Origin: Chenopodium formosanum
Lineage: Eukaryota; Streptophyta; Magnoliopsida; Caryophyllales; Amaranthaceae
Length of the DNA stretch: 64,000 nt
Direction: 5' to 3'
Assembly: GCA_024500155.1 (NCBI GenBank)
Contig: CM044856.1
Location: 48,732,303-48,796,302, forward strand
The notes under the pieces are model-generated. The model was not told where the DNA came from and did no database searches. It saw only the letters and a program-made list of their open reading frames with translations. Of this stretch, positions 43,952 through 55,581 are shown piece by piece (positions within the stretch are counted from its first letter, which is position 1; each line of letters opens with the position of its first letter). A program made the translations under genes and the position numbers.

Positions 43952-45722
43952 GTCTTTAAAATAAACGTCTTATTCGTCGTTGTCCCAAACTCCATTAATA
44001 TTTGCATCTTCTTCTTGTGGAACTTGGACTAGCTTCTTATCATCAATCATTTTCTGAATTAAATCCTTAAAATTAAAACAGTTTTCGATAGTGTGACCCC
44101 CTGATTGATGATAATGACAGTAAAATCTATCTGTCCTTTTTAATATTCAAATGGTCTCGGTTCGAGAGGTTTTATTTCGCCACTCTCGGAGTGCATTTTG
44201 AATATTTGTGCATATGGTATCCCAATTGGAGTGTAAATTCTATTACTCTTCTTGGGTTTATCGATTACTTGTAAAGGAAAGTGTTTCGCATCATAAGTCG
44301 TTCTCATGGGTGTGAACTCTTTCCTAGGTTTATTTTTCGAGGGTGGATACTCGTCATACTTCTTCTGAAGTTCTTTTACAACTTCGAGGGCTTCACGTAG
44401 CAAGTGTGATCCTTCCATCATAGATAGTGTAAGCAATTGTATGTCCTCTTTACTTGCTAATTCTGGAAGGTTATCCATGGCGTCGAAAAAGATCTCCTCC
44501 TCTTCTTCGATAGCATGGATTTCTTTGACATGTTTGATGAGAGATGAGGGATCAACCTCGTTTTCGTCATCAGCGATGGCCAAGGAGTGAGCGAGAGGCG
44601 CATTATCAATACTTGGCTTCTTACTGGCAGGGGGCAATGGTAGCTTATTATTGTCGATTAAGTCTTAGATAGCTTCTTTAAGCTTCCAACAATTCTTGGT
44701 AAGATGGCCCCTACCTTGGTGATACTTACAATGTGCATTGGGGTTCTAGTTAGCCATCCTCTTCTCAACTGGTGGGTCCCCAAATGGTCCAAAATGTGTT
44801 ATAAGACCTTTTGCATTTAATCGGTAAAATTTGGTATCATAACTCATACCAATAGGAGTAAAGTTCCTCATAAATGGTTTCTTTTGTCCTTGATTATTCA
44901 TAGCAAGGACTTCACTTAAATTAAAGGTACCAACACTATTCGAGTGGGTGGTTTTGGAAGAAGAAGGATTGTCGTTCTTCTTGCCTTTCTAGCACTGTTG
45001 GTGTTATTTTTGGCAGCTTTCAACTTAGCCAGGTCGTCTTCAATATTAATTCCAATGTCGTAGACGGCCTTGAAGGTATGGAGATTATTCTGATATTTGA
45101 GATGCTTGGAGTACTTTTCTTGATGGTTTTTGATGAATAACCTTACAGACTCTTTTTCACTTGGCACCTCAATCATCTTAGCAGAGGTTTCTCTCCATTT
45201 GTTAAAAAAAAAGGTGAAACCTTCATTCTCTTTCTACTTGAGGATTTCAAGTTCCCTGTAGTCGGTCTTAACTTGAATATTGCATTTATATCTATCAATG
45301 AAAGCGTTTACTATGGACTCCCAGGTGGAGGTTTTTTCTTTCTCGAGAGAAAAGAACCATTGTTGGCAAATGGTTTCGAGAGATAGTGAGAACAGAGAGG
45401 GAAACACTTTCTTGTCGATACCCTTAATACTCATTATTGTTTCGAAGGCTCTTAAATGAAAGTAAGGGTTATCAGTTGCTTTGAATTTCGAGATGTCGTT
45501 GGCATTGAACTTTTGCGGCAGAAGATCCTTGTCCACCGAGACCCCTTGTGAGCTAATCCCTTGAAACTGGTAGTCGCTAGACAGTTTTCTCAGACTCTCT
45601 TGCATGAGGTCCATTTGTTGGTGTTTCACGGGATCATCAATCTTGAGGGTTATAACCTTTAACGCCTCAGTTACGGTAATCAGTTGGTTCCTGAGCTCAT
45701 TGACTTCTTCTTGAGTTTCCAT
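43952..45722 (-). pseudogene. gag: X gag with two knuckle modules
   Basis: Starts METQEEVNELRNQLITVTEA at 45722 (the frame is open back to 45866). Capsid CQQWFFSLEKEKTSTWES, then TAG for Gln in LEILKQKENEGF at about 45234. Knuckle 1 lies at about 44740-44690 (HCKYHQGRGHLTKNC). The module after it is deleted between TTYDA and KHFPLQVIDK (about 44290), so the second knuckle of Y is missing. The last module (TPIGIPYAQIFKM) remains. Confidence 0.85.
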
Positions 45723-45866
45723 TATTTTCATAGATTTCCTCTTACGAGCAATGGGTTTGTCGAAAAGTTGGACTTGTACAAAAAGATTGTCTTTGATTAA
45801 ACGCCCTTCCTTTCTTGACCACGCGCTGTAAATTAAACCATTTTTTGTTTTAATTGTTTGACTCAA

Positions 45867-47406
45867 ATTGACCTTGGCTTTACGGTTTTAAAGAGGAAAT
45901 CGCAAAAATAAGGTATATATTGGCAAAAATAAGGTATATATTTTCGGCAACTAAATATAGGGTTTACACAAGTTGATTTAATTGGAGGATTAATACCCGA
46001 CTTACCCCCCTACAAAAATGACGGAAAAAAAAAACGCGCATACAAGAATCCCTTAGACATGGTCAAAAGTGTGGATTAGTGTGTGCTTTATGTGGTTAGT
46101 GTGAGTGACATGCTTTGACTTTTGTGTAAGACCGTGGGACTTAGTGCCTAGACTCCATTAATGACTTAACAAGGTATAATTACCAGTAAAAACTAACCGA
46201 ATTGATTAGCAAACTGTTTAATTATACACAAGGTGATGACTCGAGCAATAAACCGAACTGTCGTCAAAACGACGGGACTGGCGCCTCTCTTTGCAGTGTA
46301 ACGCCAGACAACAAGATTGTCACCAGGTGCTACACTCCACAGAGTGGCGCTCCAGTTCAAACTTTGGGGCCATTGTTGGAGCGTCGATCTGAAACTGTTG
46401 TAAGTATTATTACTCTACGGGGGTATGCCTAAAGTCGTACTAAGTCAACTCTGATTAGACTTTATTTACTCAAATTAATTAATTAATTAATTAACTAAGC
46501 AAAGTTCTTTTAGTCATGAATTAATTTATTTAATCTTAGCACAAGTGAAACAAACGGTTAGGAAAAACACAGAGAGAATGCACAACTAATAATGCGCAAT
46601 TAGTCAAGTAGACACATCATGATGCAATGAGTTTGCAATCTAACCATGTCTCTAGTTCTTTAAAGTTCGGGATATGGATTAGTCAAAGAGGGTCCATGGT
46701 TAATTGTCCAGATGCACCGCGCAGAAGCCTGACCGTGAAGGGTTGGCGCGAATGGATGGGACACCGCGAGTTTAAAAAAAACTCGCTTCCATGGTTTAAT
46801 GAATTCAACATTCTCGGATGTACCCTTTGTTGCTCAGAACGTTCAATCAGGTAGATGGAGCATGAATTCCCAGGGGGTTATGTCCATATGTAGAACACAT
46901 ATGGGTTTCAGAAAAGTGAGAAAAACTCAATCAGGAAGTAAGATCGAGCAAACAGTGCTAAAAACTGGTCAAAATTAAAACGCATATTTCTGGCTCGGTA
47001 TTGCAAGAACTTGGCGCCTGCAAACAGAGGCCAGCGCCACTTTTTGGCTTTAGCGCCTGGCGACTGAAGCTGTCGTCTAGCTCTAACATCAATAAGTTGG
47101 CGCTAATCTTTGTTCGCTAATGCTAGTTCCTACATGCCTCAGCAGCTTTCTGTGCTTGATAAAATTTTCCAGTTTTGAGCAGCATTATTTCGATCCTAGT
47201 TGTGAAAGATATTCCTCAAATTGCCTACGTGTATAAATCCTATGTTTTAACTCATTACGGATGGTCTTTCCAATGAGATCTTTTTTATGCATATGACAAT
47301 AATATTAATCAAAATTACGCACATGAAATACTTAGAACTTTTCGAGTCTCATCCACTCATTCTAAATCATTGCCGAAATAAATTTCAGGAATTAAAATAG
47401 AAATCC
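45867..47406 (-). other. X leader with two GC-rich tracts
   Basis: No gene. GC tracts at 46265-46385 (TGGCGCCTCTC, TGTCACCAGGTGCTACAC, TGGCGCTCC) and 47005-47115 (TTGGCGCCTGC, CAGCGCCAC, TAGCGCCTGGCGACTG). They are collinear with Y 20201-20328 and 19497-19611. Confidence 0.7.
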
Positions 47407-47424
47407 TCTTCAACGGAGTCGCCA
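47407..47424 (-). other. X primer-binding site
   Basis: TGGCGACTCCGTTGAAGA on the - strand, five bases inside the LTR. The first ten bases equal those of Y and V; the rest differs. Confidence 0.75.
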
Positions 47425-47429
47425 AAAAT

Positions 47430-49274
47430 TGTAAGGAATATTTCAAGCATTACCCCAAACTTGAACCCCACTGTGATCATACACTAAAGTACGGTGGCGT
47501 ACAAAGGGAAAGAAGATAGATCAAAAGAGTCGCCAACAAGTTTTAGGAACTTGTAAACCGTTCACGAGGTGAATGTTACACCCCTTAACGATCCAAGAGA
47601 TCTTTAACTCCAATAGGTCTGGAACCATGACTGGTAGTTCAGTGATGAAGGTACAAATCCAACCTAAAAGAGATTGAACCTGCCCTAATAATAGGCCTCT
47701 ACTTTATTCTGATTGTATTCATGTGCGCTTTCTGACTAACATGAAATCAATAGGATTGACCTAAACCTGTTTATCTATGTTGGTTGAATATTAATGCATA
47801 AACAAAACTATTATTGGGGATCACTTGAATTATAATCATGTTAACCCTAAACAAGATTATTAATTATCTTATTAAGCATGATTACAAGTACCAATTCCCT
47901 TTAAACATGCATAAAAGGCGTGATCAAGCAATAACAATAAATATAATATATCAAGCAACATAATAATTATTATAACAATTATAATCATAAACATAATCAT
48001 GTTAATAATAAATCATAATAATAGCAAGATCCTAGGCATGATACTAACAAGATTAATAACAAACCCTAGCATGCCACTAAGCATTAAAAATCAAATATTT
48101 AGCCCTAACATGATATTAACATGAATATTAGGAAAGACAATAAAAGGCATCATAGAAATCATAATAGACATTATATTCTTTACCCTAAACATGATACTAA
48201 GAATTTATTGTTGTCACCCTAAACATCAAATTAAGAAAAACATCCTAACATGATACGAGGAATCATAATAACAGTCTAAGCATGATTTCTACATCATAAT
48301 ATCAATTAAACAAATAAAGCACTTACTTAGATGCCTCGTATCTCTTTCTAATAACAAAATACACACGTTAGTTAATTCAAGGAAAAAATTAAACAAACAA
48401 TTAAATTAAATAATTGAAAGAGAGATTTGGGACCAAACCCTCATAAATTAAACATTTCACGTCTAGGGCGAAGGCAACTTCGAATTATGCTTGGTGTATC
48501 TATGTCTTGTGAGTGCAGAATTTAATAAAAAGAGTAGTTTAGAAAAAATAGAGAAATCTTCGAGGGAAAAGAGAATTAGTGAGTATAAGAATTGATGAGA
48601 ATTGGTGATTCCAAAACGGAGTTTTTAAGAGGCTATTTATAGAGAAAATCAGCAAAAAAGATAGAAAATCGATCAGAGTTCTGACGTTAGGTGCTAATCA
48701 AGTTTTTGACGCGTTTTCTAAAATCAGATAGAATTTAACCGTATAGGAGGATAAAATTGTATTTTCCTCAAAAACACTCTTTTATTCTGATTAAAACTCT
48801 AAAAAGTCAACAAAAGTCAATTTATCTATGCTAATTGAATTAGGAAAGATAAGAACCTTCTAGAAGAATCTAGAAGACTAAAATCATTCCTAATTGCATT
48901 AGAAATGATAAATCCATATTAGGCCCTCCCCTAGATCATTGGGCCGCATATAAGATTCAAACCGGGCCTAGTTTAGTAATTTGGCCATAACTTTCACATT
49001 ATTCATAGGAATTGGGCTTATAATATATCGTTGGAAAGCTCTTTTCGAGCCCCATTTAGCTACACTACTATGGGACCCATATCATGGACCAACCAAACTG
49101 GATTGGATGTTTTCTTAAAATAGGTTTTCAAAAACAGAGAGATAAGAAAAGAAAAGAAATTAAAACTATCCACAACAGTAGACTTTCCACACTTTCACTT
49201 CATTCGATTATGATTCAACGTGAAAGGTACTCATCACCGGGTTTGGTTTTGGGAGACACAAATGGGTGTCTAAA
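47430..49274 (-). repeat. X 5' LTR (1,845 bp)
   Basis: Starts TGTAAGGAATATTTC and ends GTGTCTAAA. It is about 100 bp shorter than its partner because the GC tract (48677-48700) is reduced to a single GACGTTAGGTGCTAATC. TATA is the complement of 48634-48640. Confidence 0.93.
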
Positions 49275-49863
49275 AACATCATTATTCCTATCCTTATAGA
49301 CCTTAGGCAAATGGAGCAGTCGAAGCAGCCAATAAAATTTTAAAGACTATCATCGAGAAAATGACGGAAAATTACAAGGATTGGCCTGACAAACTTCACT
49401 TCGCGTTGTGGGGTTATCGCACGTCAATTCGCGCGTCAACAGGAAAAACACCATTTTCCTTGGTTTACGGAATGGATGTCGTACAACCTGTAAAGCAAGA
49501 GATTCCATCTCTACGCATCTCATTAGAAAGAAAACTCGATGTAGTTGAATGGACTATGAAGAGCTAATTCTACTTGATAAAAAACTACAAGAAGCTCTAC
49601 ATCATACTCAATGCTATCAAACTCGTATGGCTAGGAATTTTAATAAGAAGGTCAAGACAAGAAACATCAAAGTAGGATACTTGGTGTTAAAAGCATTAAG
49701 GAAGAATGTTTTAGATCCAAGGGAAAAATTCAGACCTAATTGGTCTGGACCCTACATTGTCAAAACAATCCTGTCAGGAGGTCCAGCAAAATTAACTGAC
49801 ATGGATGACAATGAATTCTCGAACATGACAAATCTTGACCAACTTAAAAAATACTACCCATAA
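49275..49863 (+). pseudogene. Y integrase, C-terminal part
   Basis: Continues the integrase cut at 32223: HYSYPYRP, stop, NGAVEAANKILKTIIEKM, then SLRISLERKLD, a frameshift near 49550, and FRPNWSGPYIVKTILSGG to YYP stop. The GPY/F-type module is present. Confidence 0.92.
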
Positions 49864-50369
49864 TCACTTGAGTAGGACACTAAAGAGAGCTACGTTTGAC
49901 CTGATTCCTTAAGGAAGGATACGTAGGCAACCCTTTACGGGGGCGGCCACTTTATTTTTTTCAAACCTCGCATCCCAGACTTAATAAAAAATTCAACAAA
50001 ATATTGACGATACATCGGCGTCACAGAAAAATTCTGGCACCAGCCGATGCACCTTAGTGCCAGACGACAACCCGTGTCGCCTGACGCCAGACTGTCGCAG
50101 CTGGCGCTAGTCATAAAATTACGGCGCCAATTTTCTGTACAATATCTGGGAATATTTCGGTGTTTTCGGAAAATTTTTGACTTCCGTACTCGAACAAATT
50201 TCTGGAAATTAAATTTTTTTTTGGTTTTCATTGGATTAATAAATTAAATTTAAAGGAGATAATTTAATTTAAAAAGCTGGAATTTCATTAATAAAATAAA
50301 CTAACGATTACATTATTGATGGAATTTAAATTAAGCTTAAATAATTAAAATTTGAATTTTAAACTAAGT
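49864..50369. other. Convergent spacer in Y with GC tract
   Basis: Matches X 38416-38908. GC tract 50015-50135 (GGCGTCACAG, TAGTGCCAGACGACAA, CTGACGCCAGACTGTCGC, CTGGCGCTAG, ACGGCGCCAA). Plain AT-rich sequence follows to ORF1. Confidence 0.65.
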
Positions 50370-51850
50370 CTAATAATTGAAAGTTAAGCAGTGCTCGAAT
50401 CTTTTTTCTCTTTCTTTGCTCTCTTCCAATTTTTTATCTGCCTCCTCTTCCTCATCCATAACTTTAGCTAGTAGGCATCCTTTAGAGGACATAAATTCAA
50501 TTTTGGAGTAAATAGTCTCCTCCTTAGCTAGGACCCCATGTTTCTTCTCTACCCAAGCCTTCTTCTCTGTAGTGTCAGCCTTTCTCTTTCCTTTATCCTT
50601 CGTAGAGATTTTCTTCTTAGGCATTGTAGGTGTTTTGAACTCAACACTTTCACCCAAGCGTTCCTTAACAGGAATCACTTTGTCACCTAGACGACTCTTT
50701 ACATCAGTTTTACTCTGATTCTTCTTCATGTCCTTTGAAGGTTTCTTTAGAAGCCACTTCTTCACATCATTGGGCAAGGAAGGAGGAACCTTTTGGGTAA
50801 TCACTTCCCATAAAGGTCTGGCGCTCCAATAAGTATCAAATTTTTCTACTTCTTAAGAGACAGAAAATTCATAGGGACGACGAAGATGCCCGGAAGGAAT
50901 TGTTTGAAGTAGGCCGTAATGTCTTTTTTCCCTGCAGGGATAATAAAAAGTCATTCGGAACAAGCTTGGAAGACGGTAGAAAGGTTGCTTGTTAACACCA
51001 ACCATCTGTTTTATTTTCCACCAAGGGATGACCCACTTGATGGAAAAATTGCAAGACCCGAAGACCTTCTTCCATTCGTGGCGCCCCATCTTAGAGAAGT
51101 GTTTCTTCCTTCTCACAAAGCAGTTTAGAGTGTACTTCTCAATATTGTCTGGAGGACTAATTAATTCTAGTTTTTCTATTAGCCACATCTATAAAGAAAT
51201 TCAATACAAATAAATTAATATTACTATACAAAAATATGTTTTTGATTTCTGTAATTAAAAATAATTTTTTTCTACCTATAATAAAATTGGAGAGCCCCAA
51301 AAAGGCGCTTTCGGATTCTTCTTTAATTCGTCAAGACTAAGCATAGTCTCTCCAACTATCAATGGCAATGGATTTCTCCCAGATTCAATCTGCTCCAAAA
51401 CAGTTGATATAATTGCTTGACCCTCATTAGTTTTACCAATAGAGAGAAGATATTTATTAAGCATGCAAAAAAGAAAAGCCCTTCTTCTATAAACGTGAAA
51501 AGACTCAGAATAAGGTCTATCAAAATAATGGCGTGCAAATCCTTTCAAATTAACTATGCTACCATCTACTATTTTTGTTAAATCTTTGTCTTTTAAATTA
51601 AAGAAGCGCTCAAAATCCTTATAATAATATTCATTTATTCTAGGGATTACTACAAGATCTATTGCAGGAAAACCTAAAATAGCACCGAATTCTTCCGGCA
51701 AAGGGCTTATTTCATCATACCCTAGTCTAAAACAATGAGTATCCACATCCTAATTTCTAGGGCGGTACGAATAAAGTCTACATCAAGATCTACCCCTTTG
51801 ACACCATAAATACCCCTATATGAAAAAAATCAAACTCTTTTCTCTCCTTG
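50370..51850 (-). pseudogene. Y ORF1: DUF7745-like gene, 5' end lost
   Basis: Exon 2 51188-50370 and exon 1 from about 51850 to 51276, with a GT-AG intron 51275-51189 at the same place as in X. Reads DTHCFRLGYDEISPLPEEFG, ARHYFDRPYSESFHVYRRR, then KYTLNCFVRRKKHFSKMG. TAA at 50855-50853 is at the same codon as the TAG in X. The promoter, GC tract and start codon seen in X are missing: the sequence passes straight from PMD exon 6 into ERKEFDFFHI near 51850. A frameshift lies near 51745. Confidence 0.75.
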
Positions 51851-51879
51851 ACAGTGAGTAACCTCTCCACTAGCTCCAG

Positions 51880-54088
51880 CTCCGGTCTCCTCGGGAGGTG
51901 GAAAACTCAACACAGGACCTGTCTACCAAAGATCAACCTGAGGCTGAGGCTGCAGAGGCTGCTGTGATGACGAGTCAACCTCGTACATCCTGCCACCTCT
52001 AAGAGCCGAGGTAGCCTCTCCCTGGCCTACCGGCGCACATGTGCACCCTCTGATGAAGAGCCTGAGCCCTCCACCACCTTGGTGCGGGAAGCCTCGGAAC
52101 GACCACCCCGACCGCCAAAACCCGTGCGGCGACGTCTCAAGATAGACCTTGCCGGCTCTCTCCGTACCGCAGGCCTCATACGGGTGCGAGAAGGAATGGG
52201 CTGACCCTGCAAAAGAAACTAAAATTAGAAACAAGCAAAATAGAAGCAGTAATGCAAAAATAAGAAAGGAAACTACCTCCTAAACGGCGTCATCGCGACG
52301 ACATGAAGCCACGTTCCTCATCCGAAAGAGATGGCTCCGAAGGGCAACTATGCACCGTGCCATCGCCGTGACCACCTTGCGCGAGAACTGTCAAGGAAGT
52401 AAAGTCAGTAATGATGCATAACATATGTGGATAAAAGTTGCAAATAAGCTTACCCGAATCTGGTGGCGAGGAATCGACCGCTCCACGAAGCGCTCACCCT
52501 CAAGAGCTAGAGGAATCATCTCCTCAATCGGCCCGTATAACCCTCGATAATGAATAGACATACGAGGCGGCACGAACTCAGTAGGATCAGCCTAACAAAA
52601 GGTAAAAGCTTAAAATCATACCGCCACCTCCTCAGCCAGTACAGGGTCTGGAGCTAACAACGGCAGTAGCTCCTCCTCATAGCACCGCCCAGGCATCGTA
52701 TAAGATCGCCAAGGGGTACCAGCTCTCTCTGACATGCTCACCAACGTCGCGGCATTGAACATGTGACGCGGTGGAGGAGGAGGAACGACAAAGGTGTCCG
52801 AGAAATGCTGAATAGCAACCCTCTCTCCAAGATACGTGATCGATCCATATGTCCCCAAGAAATAGCGACGCTCAACGGTATACTACGCGGCTAGTCCAGG
52901 GACAACTAAGCCGACCCACGGTCGGTACAGCACGTCAAGCTCCTGCAAAGAATGCCTATCAGATAAGAATCTATCAAAGGTAATGTGAAGTGTTCAAATA
53001 TGTAAGGAACCATACCGAGATGATCTAATCTCGGACATAAGTAGTGGACATCCCAGCGCGGCGACTTCCCCGGGAAGCACTCACTGTAAACCTGCGCGGC
53101 GACGGTCTCGCCGGCGTAACCGAGGGAAAGTACTCGTAGAACCAGATCTACAAAAGGTAAAAATTATCAGCAAGTGTTTATCAAAGCTTAGAGCTTAACT
53201 TTAAAGGGAGATAAAGTATACCTCTACGACCCTCAAAAAGCCAGATAGAGCGACGCTTCCCGTGAAGGACTGGTGTAGACACGAGTCTCGTAACGCTCGG
53301 ATGAAGTCAGCATAGGCCAAGTTGGCCTTTTCATATGTCCCGATCAAGTGTAGATCACGGACTGCAGGCAGGTAGTAAAGCAGCACTCTACTACCCTTGT
53401 CAGGGAAGAACGTCCCTGACAGCAAGATAAGTACAAAGATGCGCACCCGCTGCTCTCGGGTGGTCGCATCATCATCAAAAGCCGCTGCTAGAGTCGAACA
53501 GCGAATCCCCTTCGCACTGAACTGGGTCGCCTCTACCTCAGCACGAGCCCGAACAACAATCAGACCCAAGAGCTCCTCGACCTCGGGAGAAAAGATGCTA
53601 ATCTCGTTATCAAATGGCAGCGCAACAGAGCTAAACTTCAGTCCTGTAATGAGATTGAAGTCGGACGGGGTGACCATCATCTCAACCCAAGGAAAGTGAA
53701 AAGTGTTGGTGGTGTCCCAAAAGAACTCCACCAGAGCACGAACCACGTTGTGACCCCCGCTAGAGGAAAACATAGCCTCTGAGGTCTCATAAAGCGCAGC
53801 CAGTCCGCAAGACTCCTAGAGAAGTCTCGCCTCTCCGTCATTGCCGATGTACATCTTGTATAGGTCGCCAAAAGTATCGCAACCTGAACCATGGCAGCGC
53901 GTCCTACCAACTGTGATACCCCGTCGCACCCTCTCAGAAATGTGGTGGACGAGAGAGAAGTACAGAGTCCGCTCATCCCACTCAAGGAGTCGGCCGAGAG
54001 AAGTGGACGGATCGGCATCGTCCTCTACAGGCTCGTGCTCTCGTCGAACGTCTCGGGACCGTGAACCCAAACCTCGATGTCTAGCCAT
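51880..54088 (-). pseudogene. Y PMD gene, six exons
   Basis: Exons by GT-AG sites: 54088-53222, 53147-53016, 52942-52622, 52591-52454, 52387-52277 and 52206 to about 51880. Start MARHRGLGSRSRDVRREHEP. Exon 1 carries DTFGDLYKMYIGNDGEARLL, stop, then NVVRALVEFFWDTTNTFHF and LLYYLPAVRDLHLI. Exon 3 has LAPDPVLAEEVA at its end. Damage is light: TAG in exon 1 (about 53818), a stop in exon 3 (about 52882), TAG in exon 5 (about 52283), and exon 6 fused to ORF1. Exons 2-5 equal V in length, so splicing was under constraint. Confidence 0.82.
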
Positions 54089-54710
54089 GCTACATTGTGC
54101 AGAATTATCATAAATTAAAGTTCTATAGTATCTAAGGTTCGCCTAGCCGCATGATACTATGTTCGCAAAAAACAGAGTACGTAGTACTAAAATAGAACAC
54201 AAATTCAAATTGAACATATATGACATTTTTCAAGCATTCAAAAAATTTCTTGCAATATTATAGTAATTGTTGTGACAAATTGGACAAGAATTGCTAGCAA
54301 AAACGTCAAGAACAAGACACATTGTCTTCCCGACGTTAAGAGGTCCAACAATGGTGATTCGTTCGTTTCTTCACCAATTTAAGTCAAACAAGTCTCAAAT
54401 TACTCCCAATGCAATATATAAACATAATCAAGCAATTTCATGGCACAAAATTTGACAAACAAAGAGAATTAAGCAATTTAAGTTTCAAATTTTTAAGAAA
54501 TTTGTGAACAAACATGTGCGTAATTCATTAAAACCGGGTTGAGTTTGAAGAAAACTTACATAGATCGGGAAAATGGATGGAATAAGCTTTGATTTGCAAC
54601 AAATTTGAGCGAATTAGGTTGAGAAACGAGCAAGAACGAGACAATTGAAGTTCTGAGCGAATTCTCGAGCAAGAAACAAGCAACAGTAGCGGAAATGAAG
54701 AAGATAAGGG
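54089..54710 (-). other. 5' UTR and probable intron of Y PMD transcript
   Basis: On the - strand, a donor CTATGTAAGTTTTC lies near 54560 and AG acceptors near 54170 and 54190. The intron of about 370-390 bp is AT-rich. The same donor is present in V, X and Z. No coding sequence. Confidence 0.5.
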
Positions 54711-54845
54711 TATTTATGGAAAACCCGACTCTAGCGCTAAGCGACAGGCCTTGGCGCCAGTCGATAAGGTTTAGCGCCTGGCGCTAGTGCCAACTTCTGG
54801 CGCTACAGCCATATGTGTGGCGCCAACAATATTTCAGCGGCGACA
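54711..54845 (-). promoter_or_regulatory. Y PMD promoter: GC tract plus TATA
   Basis: On the - strand: TTGGCGCCACAC, TAGCGCCAGAAG, CTAGCGCCAGGCGCTAA, CTGGCGCCAAGGCC and TTAGCGCTAGAG (54845-54731), then CCATAAATACCC with TATA at 54717-54711. Confidence 0.65.
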
Positions 54846-55029
54846 GACTGTCCAGCCACTCAGTGCGGTTGTTCCAACCTCTTTCAATACATTTTGGGTT
54901 CCTTGGTACGCCATTTAGCCGCTCTAAGCAATTTGACATGATTTTAGTAATCGGCTTGATTACAATTACATAAAGTGATCGACCTAATGAATGATCGTCT
55001 CACTTAGCTTAAAGCGCCTAAGCATTGGC

Positions 55030-55390
55030 TCATCGCAAAGCACCGACATAATGGTTCTTATAGCAAAGCACCGACATAATGGTTCATACTGGTTCAAAAT
55101 TCAGCAAATGGCACCGACATACAGGTTTAAAATTCAGCAAAAGTACCGACATACTGGTTCACAAGCAGCAAAGCGCCGACGTACAGGCATAGCAGCATTA
55201 AGGATCAACAAGCAGTGGTCTTTTTGAAGATTATCACGGTGGAATTGGAGGAAGTTACAAGCGTAGCAGTCTTAAGGCAGTATTCTCTAGCTTGCAGAAG
55301 ATCGTCAAAACAAACGGCAGGATGGCATTCCTTAGCTTGTGGAAGGTTGTCACAACAACAGCAACAAATCAGTTACTCCTTCAGAGACGT
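55030..55390. repeat. 3' UTR tandem arrays of Y
   Basis: 55030-55190 holds about five copies of the CACCGACATAATGGTTC-type unit (inverse of the X 28-bp unit). 55230-55390 holds two to three copies of the longer TTAGCTTGTGGAAGGTTGTC-type unit. Confidence 0.7.
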
Positions 55391-55567
55391 GTGCTCGACG
55401 GTGTAAGATACACCTTTCTTAACTCTTTTATATGTTTAACTAATGTTTGTTTTCAGGTATTGGCGTTACAAGAGTGAATTAGGATCGCGGAACGTTCATA
55501 ATCATTCTCCGTCCTTAACGCTACTTTGACTTTTGTTTTCGAAACTTGCGTTTCTCCAAACTCAGTC

Positions 55568-55581
55568 AAAGTAGGGGCTTC
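55568..55581 (+). other. Y polypurine tract
   Basis: AAAGTAGGGGCTTC, adjacent to the 3' LTR. Confidence 0.75.

Larger units (their letters stand above)
32224..49274 (-). mobile_element. X: complete 17-kb Tat-like Ty3/gypsy element (- strand)
   Basis: LTRs at 47430-49274 (5') and 32224-34174 (3'), PBS 47424-47407, gag to integrase 45722-38909, antisense ORF1 36864-38415 and PMD remnant 35872-36161 (both + strand), polypurine tract 34176-34190. The target duplication AACAT is perfect (32219-32223 and 49275-49279). About 6 percent difference between its LTRs over the first 265 bp by eye. It sits in the Y integrase gene and so is younger than Y. Confidence 0.95.

Noticed and set aside
39200..45800. 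Various + strand frames over X gag-pol (for example 40425-40793, 43509-43964)
   Set aside because: Mirror frames of - strand protease, RNase H and RT; no independent support.
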